From the NCBI RefSeq assembly GCF_026283965.1, contig NZ_JAPDPD010000019.1, positions 43,731 through 107,730 of the forward strand: a stretch of DNA of 64,000 nt, written 5' to 3'. Source of the DNA: Dyella subtropica (lineage in GTDB: Bacteria; Pseudomonadota; Gammaproteobacteria; Xanthomonadales; Rhodanobacteraceae). Position numbers and translations under genes: made by a program. The notes under the pieces were generated by a model. It was not told the DNA's origin, did no database searches, and worked only from the letters and a program-made list of their open reading frames with translations. Positions 25,691 to 34,867 of the stretch are shown here, in pieces. Every line of letters begins with the position of its first letter. Within the stretch, counting starts at the first letter, position 1.

Positions 25691-26593
25691 TCAGACCGTG
25701 CATATCTTGACCGCCTCGGCGAAGGAGGCGAATGGATCAGGCTGTGTCGGCACGAATTCATGCGCGATGAATCCTGAGAAATTCAGCTCCGCGATCGCGG
25801 TGGCGATGGCGTGGTAGTTGAGTTCCTGGGTGTCGTTGATCTCGTGTCGGCCCGGTACGCCACCCGTATGAAAATGCCCGATCCACTGGATGTTGTCGCG
25901 GATGGTGCGGATCACGTCGCCCTCCATGATCTGCATGTGATAGATGTCGTAGAGCAGCTTCACGTTGGGTGAGTTGATGCCCTTCATCACGGCGGCGCCG
26001 AACGCGGTGCTGTCGCCCTGGTAGCCGTGGTGATCCACCTTGCTGTTCAGAAGCTCCACGCAGATCGTGATGCCGTTCTCGGCCGCGTAGGGCGCGATCT
26101 TGGAAAGCCCCGCAACGCAGTTGTCGATAGCCTTGCGCTCGTCGATGCCCGCCTTGCGATTGCCGAACATCGTGATCAGGTTGGTCACGCCGGCGCGCTT
26201 GGCGAGCGGGATGGTCGCTTCCAGTTCTTTCAGCAAGGTGGCGTGATTGGCCGGGTCGTTGAAACCCATCGCAATGAAGTTGTCGCGCCGCGCCGGGTAG
26301 CCCATGGAAATCGCCAGGCCATGGTCGTTGACCACCGCCCACTCGTCCGCATACAGCAGATCGACACCGGCGAAGCCGATGGCCTTGACGCGCTTGCATA
26401 GCTCGGGGAGTGGTGCCTCGGAAGTCCAGCGGCTAAGGGATTGCTTGAGGCGCCCTGGCCGTGCTTTTTCGGAAGCGGGTTTGCCGGGTGCGGCCTGGGC
26501 CGATGGCAGGAGGGCGGCGGCGCCGAACGCCGCGGCGGCGGCGATCTGGCCAAGCGCGGTGCGGCGGGTGATGCCTCGGGAATCTGCGGACAT
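25691..26593 (-). CDS. Tat-exported hydroxypyruvate-isomerase-like TIM-barrel protein
   Basis: 300 residues of the AP-endonuclease-2/sugar-phosphate-isomerase fold. A twin-Arg signal (GITRRTALGQIAAAAAFG) precedes the barrel. Motifs include ICVELLNSKVDH, LLYDIYHMQIMEGDV and HEFVPTQ, which place metal-binding Glu, Asp, His and Glu as in hydroxypyruvate isomerase. In this operon it more likely isomerises or cleaves a keto-sugar in the periplasm; that is inference. Start is ATG at 26593, 2 nt after the upstream gene's stop. Confidence 0.88.
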   Translation of the reverse strand: MSADSRGITRRTALGQIAAAAAFGAAALLPSAQAAPGKPASEKARPGRLKQSLSRWTSEAPLPELCKRVKAIGFAGVDLLYADEWAVVNDHGLAISMGYPARRDNFIAMGFNDPANHATLLKELEATIPLAKRAGVTNLITMFGNRKAGIDERKAIDNCVAGLSKIAPYAAENGITICVELLNSKVDHHGYQGDSTAFGAAVMKGINSPNVKLLYDIYHMQIMEGDVIRTIRDNIQWIGHFHTGGVPGRHEINDTQELNYHAIATAIAELNFSGFIAHEFVPTQPDPFASFAEAVKICTV

Positions 26594-26595
26594 GA

Positions 26596-27651
26596 TTATT
26601 CGAGCCCCAGGAGCTGACGGTTGAAGCTGCGGTCGGCACCGGTCGCGGCAAAATCGTCGAACGCGCGATCGGTGACCTTGATGATGTGATCGCGGATAAA
26701 GGCAGCGCCTTCCTTCGCGCCTTGTTGCGCATCTTTCAAGCAGCACTCCCATTCGAGTACCGCCCAGCCTGGGTAATCGTATTGCGCGAACTTGCTGAAG
26801 ATCGCGCCGAAATCGATCTGTCCGTCACCCAGCGAGCGGAAACGGCCGGGGCGATCGATCCAGTTCTGGTATCCGCCATAGACGCCGGAGCGTCCGTTCG
26901 GCCGGAACTCGGCGTCCTTCACGTGGAAGGCGCGAATGCGCTCGTGATAGATGTCGATGAAGGCGAGATAGTCGAGCTGCTGCAGCACCATATGACTAGG
27001 GTCGTAAAGGATGTTTGCGCGCGGGTGCTGCCCGACGGCGTCGAGAAAGCGCTCGAAGGTTGCGCCGTCATGCAGATCCTCGCCAGGATGAAGCTCGAAG
27101 CAGACATCGACGCCGGCCTCGTCGAACGCATCGAGAATCGGGCGCCAGCGTTTGCCGAGTTCGGCAAAGGCATCCTCGATCAGGCCGGCCGGGCGCTGCG
27201 GCCAGGGGTAGAACACATGCCAGGCCAGCGCACCAGAGAAGGTCGCATGTGCGGACAAACCGAAATGCTTGCTCGCCGTTGCCGCGAGCTTGAGCTGCTG
27301 CACGGCCCAAGCCTGGCGCTGCTGCACGTCGCCACGCAGCGCTGCGGGTGCGAAGCCATCGAACAGGCGATCATAGGCGGGGTGCGAGGCTACCAGTTGC
27401 CCTTGCAGATGCGTGGACAGCTCGGTCACCGCGAGCCCGTGCTCGGCCAGCATACCGGCGATGTCGTCGCAATAAGTCTTGCTCGCCGCCGCCTGTTCGA
27501 GATCGAACAGACGATGATCGTTGGTGGGAATCTGCACGCCGACAAAGCCGAGCGACGCCGCCCAGCGGGCGATATCAGGCAGCGTATGGAATGGCGCCGC
27601 GTCTCCCGCGTACTGGGCGAGGAAGATGCCCGGACCCTTGAGTGTTTTCAT
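26596..27651 (-). CDS. Sugar phosphate isomerase/epimerase family protein
   Basis: 351 residues of the same TIM-barrel superfamily, without an export signal. Key segments: GFVGVQIPTNDHRLFD, VDVCFELHPGEDLHDG (Glu ligand), NILYDPSHMVLQQLDY (Asp and His), RAFHVKDAEF and WAVLEWECCLKD. It probably handles the keto-sugar product in the cytoplasm after uptake. It sits in the middle of the operon, 20 nt after the subunit-3 gene and 2 nt before the next isomerase. Confidence 0.9.
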   Translation of the reverse strand: MKTLKGPGIFLAQYAGDAAPFHTLPDIARWAASLGFVGVQIPTNDHRLFDLEQAAASKTYCDDIAGMLAEHGLAVTELSTHLQGQLVASHPAYDRLFDGFAPAALRGDVQQRQAWAVQQLKLAATASKHFGLSAHATFSGALAWHVFYPWPQRPAGLIEDAFAELGKRWRPILDAFDEAGVDVCFELHPGEDLHDGATFERFLDAVGQHPRANILYDPSHMVLQQLDYLAFIDIYHERIRAFHVKDAEFRPNGRSGVYGGYQNWIDRPGRFRSLGDGQIDFGAIFSKFAQYDYPGWAVLEWECCLKDAQQGAKEGAAFIRDHIIKVTDRAFDDFAATGADRSFNRQLLGLE

Positions 27652-27671
27652 GTGCGCTCACCTGGCATGCG

Positions 27672-28268
27672 TCAGAGCTTCAATTCCGTTTCGACGGCCC
27701 ATGCCTTGCCGTTGCCCGCCTGCGACAGCGGCACGTCGGCGTGATAGGCGCCTGGGACGGCGGCGTACTGGAGCACTTGCGTGCATCCAGGCTCGGACAT
27801 GAAGAAGCCCAGCATGGTCAATTTCTTGGTCATCAAAACGAACTCGGCCTCTGGCGATGTACCAGGTTCCTTGGCCTTCGCCTTGGTTGTCGCCTCGTGA
27901 TGGAGCCGGGTCACCAGTGCTTTGCGCTGCGCGTTTTCGAGTTGGAGAAATGGCTTGCCGCCGGCTTTGTCGAAAGCCGCGAGTGCATGGAGGTACCGCT
28001 CCTGCTCGGCCTTGGTGTAGACGTTCTGGAACATTTGATCGATAAAGCCGGGCACGCCGGCATCGAGCGCGCCAGGAGTGTCGGTGCGCGGAATCATGAT
28101 GTCGGCGACCGCCGCCACCAGGCTGCTCTGTGCCTGGCTGAAGAACTGCGGGCTTGTGCCGGGGGTCTGCGCTGCGGCATAGGCGTCGAAGACAGCCAGG
28201 AGTGATGGCGCGGTGACAGCACCGACGGCCAGCGCGGAAAAACACTTCAACCATTCACGACGGTTCAT
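27672..28268 (-). CDS. Gluconate 2-dehydrogenase subunit 3 family protein
   Basis: 198 residues. Small partner of flavin-dependent GMC sugar dehydrogenases. The N-terminus has a Tat-like signal (MNRREWLKCFSALAVGAVTAPSLLA), which would carry the signal-less large subunit out with it. The body has the family's LVAAVADIMIPRTDTPGALDAGVPGFIDQM segment. The ATG at 28268 is preceded by GAGGAG; the longer frame to 28325 is not used. It lies 10 nt after the GMC gene. No cytochrome subunit is encoded nearby. Confidence 0.9.
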   Translation of the reverse strand: MNRREWLKCFSALAVGAVTAPSLLAVFDAYAAAQTPGTSPQFFSQAQSSLVAAVADIMIPRTDTPGALDAGVPGFIDQMFQNVYTKAEQERYLHALAAFDKAGGKPFLQLENAQRKALVTRLHHEATTKAKAKEPGTSPEAEFVLMTKKLTMLGFFMSEPGCTQVLQYAAVPGAYHADVPLSQAGNGKAWAVETELKL

Positions 28269-28278
28269 GGCGATCTCC

Positions 28279-29970
28279 TCAGATGTTGCCGCGCTTGAGT
28301 TCTTCCACGGCATGGCTGGCCGCACGCGCCGTCAGCGCCATATAGGTCAGTGACGGGTTCTGGCAGGCGGACGAGGTCATGCAGGAACCGTCGGTGATGA
28401 AGACATTCTTGCAGGCATGCATCTGGTTCCATGCATTGAGCACCGAGGTCTTCGGGTCGCGACCCATGCGCGCGGTGCCCATCTCGTGGATGCCGGCGCC
28501 GACATTCGCCTGGGTCGTGAACGAACGCACGTCGCGGTATCCGGCGGCGCTCAGCATGTCGAGCGCGTCGTCGATGATCTCCTTGGCCATCAGGATCTCG
28601 TTCTCCTCGTGCGCGGCATCGAAGTTGAGTACCGGCATGCCGTACTTGTCTTTGCGGCTGCGATCCAAGGTCACGTGGTTGCGGTGGGAGGGCAGCATTT
28701 CGCCGAAGCCCATCATGGACACCGTCCAGGGGCCGGGTGTCTGCGCGGCCTGCTTCAGTTCGGCGCCGAGCGCCGGTTCGTTGACGAGTCGCGTCCAGTC
28801 GCGGCGGCTGGCGCCGCCCTGATAGCCGAAACCACGGAGATATTTGCGCTTGTCGCCGCCGAGGTTCCGGTAGCGTGGAATGTAGAAGCCGTTCGGCCGG
28901 CGCCCGCTGTAGTAGCGGTCCTCGTGGCCGTCGACGAGCGCCCGCGCGCCGCTGCCGAACAAGTGGTCCATGATGTTGTGGCCCACCTCGCCGCTATCGT
29001 TGCCGAAGCCATTGGGAAAGCGGCTCGAGATGGAGTTCAGCAGGATATGCGTGGTGCCAAAGGTCGAAGCGCACAGGAAGATTACGCGGGCGAAGTACTC
29101 CGTCTGGTGGCCGGTTTCGCTGTCCAGCACGCGCACGCCGGTCGCCTTGCCCTTGGCGTTGTCGTAGATCAGCTCGTAGACGATGGCGTTCGGGACCAGG
29201 GTCATGTTGCCGGTCTTTTCGGCCGCGGGCAGCGTCGACGCATTGCTGCTGAAGTAGGCGCCGAAGGGACAGCCGCGCATGCACAGGTTGCGATATTGGC
29301 AGGTGGTGCGTTGTGGGCTCTTGTCGTGCTTGAGTGGCCCGGAAAGGTTGGCCGTGCGGCCGATGATCAGCTTGCGACCGAACTTGTCGGACAGCTTGCC
29401 GCGGAAGTCCTTTTCGACGCAGTTGAGTTCCATCGGGGGGAGGAACTGGCCATCCGGCAGTTGCGCTAAATGCTCGGTCGAGCCGCTGACGCCGATGAAG
29501 TCCTCGACATAGTCGTACCACGGGGCCAGATCGTCATAGCGGATGGGCCAATCCACACCGATGCCTTCTTTGCCATTGGCCTCGAAGTCCATGGCGCTGA
29601 AGCGATAGCTCTGCCGGCCCCACATCAGCGAGCGTCCACCGACGTGATAGCCGCGGAACCAGTCGAACGGCCGGGTTTCGACATAGGGATGGTCGATGTC
29701 GTCGACGAACCAGTGCTTGGTGGATTGCGTGATGCCGTAGAACGACGGGCGCGTGTGTATCAGATGGCGCGCGGTGTCCTCCTGCGTCGGCTGATCGGCA
29801 TAAGGCAGTTCCCACGGTGCCTTCATCGCGGTGGGGTAATCGCCGTGCTTGACCATGGGGCCGCGGTCGAGCACCAGGGTCTTGAGCCCTTTCTCGGTGA
29901 GTTCCTTGGCGGCCCAGCCGCCGCTGACGCCGGTGCCGACGACGATGGCGTCGTATGTGTTCTTTTCCAT
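28279..29970 (-). CDS. GMC-family sugar/glycoside dehydrogenase, large subunit
   Basis: 563-residue flavoprotein. FAD-binding motif at the N-terminus (YDAIVVGTGVSGGWAAKELTEKG), GMC signature region HVGGRSLMWGRQSYR, a Cys-rich stretch CQYRNLCMRGCPFGAYFS (as in relatives that carry an Fe-S cluster) and the catalytic-His region GAGIHEMGTARMG followed by NPSLTYMALTARAA. Paired with the subunit-3 gene downstream, it should oxidise a ring hydroxyl of a sugar, probably C3. It lacks its own signal peptide. Start ATG 29970; the frame to 30051 is not used. Confidence 0.92.
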   Translation of the reverse strand: MEKNTYDAIVVGTGVSGGWAAKELTEKGLKTLVLDRGPMVKHGDYPTAMKAPWELPYADQPTQEDTARHLIHTRPSFYGITQSTKHWFVDDIDHPYVETRPFDWFRGYHVGGRSLMWGRQSYRFSAMDFEANGKEGIGVDWPIRYDDLAPWYDYVEDFIGVSGSTEHLAQLPDGQFLPPMELNCVEKDFRGKLSDKFGRKLIIGRTANLSGPLKHDKSPQRTTCQYRNLCMRGCPFGAYFSSNASTLPAAEKTGNMTLVPNAIVYELIYDNAKGKATGVRVLDSETGHQTEYFARVIFLCASTFGTTHILLNSISSRFPNGFGNDSGEVGHNIMDHLFGSGARALVDGHEDRYYSGRRPNGFYIPRYRNLGGDKRKYLRGFGYQGGASRRDWTRLVNEPALGAELKQAAQTPGPWTVSMMGFGEMLPSHRNHVTLDRSRKDKYGMPVLNFDAAHEENEILMAKEIIDDALDMLSAAGYRDVRSFTTQANVGAGIHEMGTARMGRDPKTSVLNAWNQMHACKNVFITDGSCMTSSACQNPSLTYMALTARAASHAVEELKRGNI

Positions 29971-30016
29971 GCGGGTCCCTTGAGACGAGGTCACGATCAA
30001 TAGGAAAGCGTGCGGG

Positions 30017-30910
30017 TCAGCGCAGCGGACGCAGGTAGGCGTAGTCGACACGCGCCGCGTCGAGCTGGCTCATGCGCGCGAAGGGGCCTTCCTGCTCGAC
30101 AAAGCAATGTTTCAATCCGGCGCGATCCGCCGCCGCCATGACCGGTTTGTAGTCGATCGTGCCGCGCCCGAGTTCGGCGCCCGGATACTCCTTGCCCACG
30201 GCGGGAAGCAGGAAATCCTTGGCATGCATCAACGGAATGCGGCCGGGATTCGCCTTGAAGTAGTCGGCCGGATTCTTGCCGCCCACATGGACCCAGCCGC
30301 AATCGAGTTCGAACTTGACCAGGTGCGGATCGGTTTCCTTGAGCAGCACGTCGTAGAAGGTCTGCCCGTTGCCGACGTCGGTAAATTCCAGATGATGATT
30401 GTGGTAGGCGTATTGCAGACCGGCCTTCTTGGCTTTTTCGCCGAGCTGGTTGGCGTACTCCGCCGTGCGCTTGGCCTCGTCGAGGGAGTAGGTCGGTTCC
30501 GGCGCGTTCTTTCCCTTGGCGGCCTGCTCCTTCTGCATGATCGAAGGCAGCATGCTGCTGACCACGTACTGCGCACCGAGCGTGTGTGCGGCTTCGATGC
30601 CGGGGTCGACACCGAGACTGTCGACGTGCAGGCTCGGGCAACCCAGGCCGGCGGCGTTCAATTGATCGCGCAGGGTCTTGGCGGTGCTGGTGATGATGGC
30701 CTCGATTTCGGTATAGCCGATGGTCTTGAGTGTCTTGAGCGCGCCGGCCGGGTCGTCCTGGTACGCCTTGAGCACCATGTAAAGCTGGATGCCGAGCGGC
30801 TTGCCTTGCGCGGAAGCCGCCAGAATTTTTCCGGGCATGCTGGTTGCCAGCCACGCGGCGGTGCCGCAAAACGCGGATCGAGCAAGAAACTGCCTGCGAG
30901 TCATCATCAT
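30017..30910 (-). CDS. Tat-exported sugar phosphate isomerase/epimerase family protein
   Basis: 297 residues with a twin-Arg signal (MMMTRRQFLARSAFCGTAAW) and a TIM barrel. Motifs: LGIQLYMVLKAYQDD, YAYHNHHLEFTDVG (metal His/Glu), KFELDCGWVHVGG and PLMHAKDF. It is the third isomerase/epimerase-fold protein in the operon and the second with an export signal. The start is one of three consecutive ATGs; 30910 is the outermost. It follows the transporter by 19 nt. Confidence 0.9.
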   Translation of the reverse strand: MMMTRRQFLARSAFCGTAAWLATSMPGKILAASAQGKPLGIQLYMVLKAYQDDPAGALKTLKTIGYTEIEAIITSTAKTLRDQLNAAGLGCPSLHVDSLGVDPGIEAAHTLGAQYVVSSMLPSIMQKEQAAKGKNAPEPTYSLDEAKRTAEYANQLGEKAKKAGLQYAYHNHHLEFTDVGNGQTFYDVLLKETDPHLVKFELDCGWVHVGGKNPADYFKANPGRIPLMHAKDFLLPAVGKEYPGAELGRGTIDYKPVMAAADRAGLKHCFVEQEGPFARMSQLDAARVDYAYLRPLR

Positions 30911-30929
30911 GTCGGTTTTTCTCGGGCGG

Positions 30930-32159
30930 TCAGGTGGAGGCTGGGGACGGTGGGGCATCAGTCGGTACGGGGACGGCACTGCCGACGGTGCTTTTGCGGT
31001 CCTTGAACATCAGTACGAACAGCACAAGGACGAGCGCGGCGCAAGCGCCGGCGATCAGCCAGATCGCGCGCCAGTCGTGGATGCCCGTCGCGGCATAGGT
31101 GTCCACGATCAGCCCTGACATCCAGGAACCGACGAACATGCCGAGGCCGTAGGTCAGGAACGTAATCAGCCCCTGGGTCGCCGCGCGCAGAGCAGACGGC
31201 GCCTCCCGGTCGATATAGATCTGGCCGACGACGAAGAAGAAGTCGAAGCAGATGCCGTGCAGGATGATGCCGAGCCAGAGCATCCACATCAGCTCGCCGG
31301 TGCCGCCGAAGGCGAACATGGCGTAGCGCAACACCCAGGCCAGCATGCCGACCGCGAGCATGTACTTCACGCCCAGGCGCCGGAAGAACCAGGGGATAAG
31401 CAGCATGCAGAGAATCTCTGACATCTGTCCGCCGGTCATCTTGCCTGCGGCGTTGACGACGCCGATTTCGTTGAGGAACAGGTTGGTGAAGGCGTAATAG
31501 AACTGCAGCGGAATGCAGATCAGGAAGGAGGCGAGGGCGAACACCGCCATCGAGCGGTCGCGCAGCAGGTGCAGGGATTCAAGAGGCAGCGCATGGCGCA
31601 ATTCGAAACGCTGGTTGCGCGCGAGTGGCGGCGTCGGGGGCAGGGTGAAGCAATAGCCCGCCATGACGACCGAGAGTGCGGCGGCCAGGTGCAGGGGCGA
31701 TGCAGTGGCTTCCACCCCCCAGGCGCCGACGACCAGGCCAACCACGATCCAGCCGATCGTGCCGAACACACGGATGGCGCCGAATTCCTCCTGCGGATCC
31801 TTGATATGCCGCATCGCGAGCGAGGTGGTCAGCGCCAGGGTCGGCATATAGCAGAGGCTGTAAGCCAGCAACGCGGCATACAGCACCGGGAACGAACGCT
31901 GTTGTGCAGCGATGAGCAGCAATACCGCACCGAGGGCGTGCAAGGCGACCAGCACGCGGCGTGTATCGAACAGGCGATCAGCGAGCAGTCCGACGAACAG
32001 CGGCGAGATCATGGCTCCGATCGCCGTGGTGCCCGCGATAGCGCCGATCTCCTGGCCGCTGAAATGCAGCGTCTTGCCCAGCCACGTTCCGACCGTGACG
32101 TACCATGCGCCCCAGATCGCGTACTCGAACAGCATCATCAACCTAAGGCGCCATTTCAT
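30930..32159 (-). CDS. NupG-type MFS transporter (nucleoside/sugar:H+ symporter)
   Basis: 409 residues with about 12 membrane helices. It resembles the nucleoside:proton symporter branch of the major facilitator superfamily: MMLFEYAIWGAWYVTVGTWL at the start, IRVFGTIGWIVVGLVVG and GICFDFFFVVGQIYIDREAP later. In this operon it probably imports an oxidised sugar or glycoside. The ATG at 32159 overlaps the preceding gene's stop (ATGA). The longer frame to 32636 lies inside that gene and is not used. Confidence 0.9.
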   Translation of the reverse strand: MKWRLRLMMLFEYAIWGAWYVTVGTWLGKTLHFSGQEIGAIAGTTAIGAMISPLFVGLLADRLFDTRRVLVALHALGAVLLLIAAQQRSFPVLYAALLAYSLCYMPTLALTTSLAMRHIKDPQEEFGAIRVFGTIGWIVVGLVVGAWGVEATASPLHLAAALSVVMAGYCFTLPPTPPLARNQRFELRHALPLESLHLLRDRSMAVFALASFLICIPLQFYYAFTNLFLNEIGVVNAAGKMTGGQMSEILCMLLIPWFFRRLGVKYMLAVGMLAWVLRYAMFAFGGTGELMWMLWLGIILHGICFDFFFVVGQIYIDREAPSALRAATQGLITFLTYGLGMFVGSWMSGLIVDTYAATGIHDWRAIWLIAGACAALVLVLFVLMFKDRKSTVGSAVPVPTDAPPSPAST

Positions 32160-33394
32160 CCCCGCGTTCCCCTTCTTTGTTTTGGCCCGTTGAGTTTCGG
32201 TTCGAGCCGATGTTCGAGGAGCCGATGTTCGACGATATGATCCTCGACGCTCTGCCATACGCCACCCGCGGCGTGGCTCTTGAGCATGGCGTCGACCAGA
32301 AGGCTGTTGCGATAACCGTCGGCGAAAGTCGGCAAGGCGGCGGGCTTCGTTTCCGGTGTGCCGCCGCGGCGTATCCACGCATAGGCGTCGGCCATCAGGT
32401 TGCGGAAAGCGTCGCTCCAGGCTTCCGGATGGCCCGCTGGCAAATGCGCATAGCCGCGCGCGGAAGGATCCAGCAGTGCCGGGTCTCTCGATAGCAAGGT
32501 GTTGGGCTGCGCGTGATGACCGATCCACAGTTCGTTGGGTTGTTCCTGCCGCCACGCCAGGGAGGCGAGGCGGCCGCTCACTTCCAGGCGCAGGTCGTTC
32601 TTGTGGCCGGGAAGCACCTGACCCACCGTGACGCAACCGCGGGCACCGTTGTCGAAACGCAAAAGCACACTGGCCAGATCTTCACTGGTGATCTCGACCT
32701 TGCGCCGCTGCGCTGACTTCGACTTGGCGAAGGCTTTGGTCGACTCGGCTGGCGCATGGCGGATGGGCACGGCGGTATGCAAGTCGGCTAGTACCGCCGT
32801 GATCCGCGCGCCGGTGACGTGCTCGGCGAGATCGCACCAGTGCGAGCCTATGTCGCCGAGCGCGGAACTGGCGCCGCCAAGCTTCGGATCAAGACGCCAC
32901 GAATAAGTCTGGTCGTCCGTCAGCCAGTCCTGCAGATAACAACCATGCACGAACACCGGTGCGCCGAGTTTGCCCTTGGCGATCATGGCGCGCGCCTGCT
33001 GCACGAGTGCGTGGCTGCGGTAATTGAAAGTAACGACATGCGCCACGCCGGCATCGCGCGCGGCTTTGTAAAGCCCGCGGCTTTCCTGCACGTTGCTCGC
33101 CAGCGGCTTGTCTGAAATCACATGCTTGCCGGCACGCAGCACTGCCAAGGAGACTTCCTTATGCAGGTAATTGGGCGTGGTGTTGTGAACTACCTGCACG
33201 GCGGGGTCGGCCAGCAGTTCCTGATAGCTCGCGTAGGCGCGCCCGGCGTTGAGTTCCCGCGCTCTTTTTTTCGCGGAATCGAGGCTGGAGCCGGCGATGC
33301 CGATGATCTCGACGTCACCCAGGCGGCGTACTGCATCGAGGTGATGTGCGGCGATGAAGCCGGGACCGACGAGCCCCATGCCGAGTTTCTTCAT
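32156..33394 (-). CDS. Gfo/Idh/MocA family oxidoreductase
   Basis: 412 residues, first gene of the operon. An NAD(P)-binding domain at the N-terminus (MGLVGPGFIAAHHLDAVRRL) and the family's catalytic segment VISDKPLASNVQES (Lys-Pro) are visible, followed by the C-terminal sheet domain (GGASSALGDIGSHWCDLAEHVTG). Such enzymes interconvert keto- and hydroxy-sugars, so it could reduce the 3-keto sugar made by the GMC enzyme. The C-terminus carries a repeated EHRLLEHRLEP. The ATG at 33394 has GGGGAG upstream. Two LacI-type operators lie ahead of it. Confidence 0.92.
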   Translation of the reverse strand: MKKLGMGLVGPGFIAAHHLDAVRRLGDVEIIGIAGSSLDSAKKRARELNAGRAYASYQELLADPAVQVVHNTTPNYLHKEVSLAVLRAGKHVISDKPLASNVQESRGLYKAARDAGVAHVVTFNYRSHALVQQARAMIAKGKLGAPVFVHGCYLQDWLTDDQTYSWRLDPKLGGASSALGDIGSHWCDLAEHVTGARITAVLADLHTAVPIRHAPAESTKAFAKSKSAQRRKVEITSEDLASVLLRFDNGARGCVTVGQVLPGHKNDLRLEVSGRLASLAWRQEQPNELWIGHHAQPNTLLSRDPALLDPSARGYAHLPAGHPEAWSDAFRNLMADAYAWIRRGGTPETKPAALPTFADGYRNSLLVDAMLKSHAAGGVWQSVEDHIVEHRLLEHRLEPKLNGPKQRRGTRG

Positions 33395-33470
33395 CGGGTC
33401 GTCTCCCCGAAGGGGAGTTTTGCGGACTGGCCTGTCACTTCCCCTCCGATGCACCGCTGTCATTGGAAAA

Positions 33471-33484
33471 TGTATTCGATTACA
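33471..33484. promoter_or_regulatory. LacI-family operator before the sugar operon
   Basis: TGTATTCGATTACA, a 14-nt near-palindrome 76 nt upstream of the first operon gene. It matches in form the site at 33617. Both lie in the divergent gap between operon and lacI-type gene. Confidence 0.65.
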
Positions 33485-33616
33485 TTCGCGTAAAGTAAGG
33501 CATTTAAGCTCAATCCATGAAGAGCGCGATTACGTATGGTGAGTGCCCGAGCGGATAGTGCCTAAAAACGTGGCAAGTTATGTAGCATATGGGAAATTGT
33601 CGATGCAACAATTTCA

Positions 33617-33630
33617 TGTAATCCATTACA
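33617..33630. promoter_or_regulatory. LacI-family operator near the regulator
   Basis: TGTAAT-CC-ATTACA, a perfect 6-bp inverted repeat. Its centre is 146 bp from the other site, compatible with looping or with separate control of the two divergent promoters. Confidence 0.65.
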
Positions 33631-33749
33631 TTGCATTGCACAAATTGGTATGAGGGTGACGGCTTGGATATCGCGTTCGTAAGGCGCGTGTCCGACGGGT
33701 GCGGGTGGTATCGTCCAGACCACAGCTGTGATGAGGGAGTCTGAAGCGG

Positions 33750-34829
33750 GTGAGTACAGCGGGATCCAAGGGCAAAGGGCAGGGCGCCAAAGGCAAGCGT
33801 TTGAAAGCTGCGCCGCAGCAGAGCCGTGTCAGGACGGTCAAGGAGATTGCCGCCATCGCGAAGGTTTCGGTGGCTACCGTGTCGCGCGCCTTGCAGCGGC
33901 CAGAGATCGTCAGCGAAGCGACGCGCCTGCGCATACACGAGGTCGTCAAGCGCCTGGGCTACACACCCAACGCATTGGCGCGCAATCTGCGCACGGCGCG
34001 TACGCGCCTGATCGTCGCCTTACTCCCCGACATCGCCAATCCCTTTTTCTCCGAAGTGATCCGCGGCATCGAGCAGGTCGCGTATGAGAACGGTTATTCG
34101 GTACTGCTGGGTGAGACCCAGAGCAGCCTCGTGCGCGAGCAGGCTTATGCCGATATGGTCGCGGCACGGCAGGCCGACGGCATCATCACTATGTCGCATC
34201 GTGTGCCGGCGATTCCGATCGATGGCCGCCTGCCCGTGGTCAATGCGTGCGAGTATGTCAAGGACAGCGAGATTTCCAGCGTCTATATCGACAATGTGGC
34301 CGCGGCGGGCGTCGCGGTCGACTATCTGATCATGCTGGGCCACCGCGACATCGCCTTCATCGCCGGTCCGCCGTCGAGCCCGATATGCGTGGACCGCGAA
34401 CAGGGTTACCAGCTCGCGCTTCAGCGGGCGAAGATTCGCGCCAATCCCGCGCTAACCACCGTTGGCGATTTTTCGATCGAGGCGGGTGAGCGCGCGATCG
34501 AACTGCTTCTGTCGCAGGGGCAGTCGTTCAGCGCGGTGTTTTGTTCCAACGACGAAATGGCGATCGGCGCGATGCGCGCACTGAGTTCACACGGGTTGCG
34601 CGTGCCAGAGGATATTTCGGTGGTCGGTTTCGACGACATCCGTTTCGCACGCTACACCTCGCCGCCGCTGACGACCGTCGCCCAGCCGAAGAACGCGCTG
34701 GGGCGAGAAGCCATGACCATGATGATCGAGCTGCTCAATGACCCGGAGGTACCACCGCGCAAGCGCGTGTTGTCAGCCGATCTGGTAGTGCGCGGCTCGA
34801 CTGCGGCGCGTGCGTCTAAGCGTGGGTAG
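33750..34829 (+). CDS. LacI family transcriptional regulator
   Basis: 359 residues. A basic, Lys/Gly-rich 25-residue extension precedes the DNA-binding domain (VRTVKEIAAIAKVSVATVSRALQRPEIVSEATRLRIHEVVKRLGYTPNALARNLRT, with hinge helix). The periplasmic-binding-protein-like sensor domain follows (LIVALLPDIANPFFSEVIRGIE ... SVVGFDDIRFARYTSPPLTTVAQP). Start is GTG at 33750 with GAGGGAG upstream. It is divergent from the eight-gene sugar operon and probably represses it until a sugar ligand binds. Confidence 0.94.
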   Translation: MSTAGSKGKGQGAKGKRLKAAPQQSRVRTVKEIAAIAKVSVATVSRALQRPEIVSEATRLRIHEVVKRLGYTPNALARNLRTARTRLIVALLPDIANPFFSEVIRGIEQVAYENGYSVLLGETQSSLVREQAYADMVAARQADGIITMSHRVPAIPIDGRLPVVNACEYVKDSEISSVYIDNVAAAGVAVDYLIMLGHRDIAFIAGPPSSPICVDREQGYQLALQRAKIRANPALTTVGDFSIEAGERAIELLLSQGQSFSAVFCSNDEMAIGAMRALSSHGLRVPEDISVVGFDDIRFARYTSPPLTTVAQPKNALGREAMTMMIELLNDPEVPPRKRVLSADLVVRGSTAARASKRG

Positions 34830-34867
34830 CGAGTCGTCCCGGGCCGGCCCCCCTGTCTTGGCTCAAC

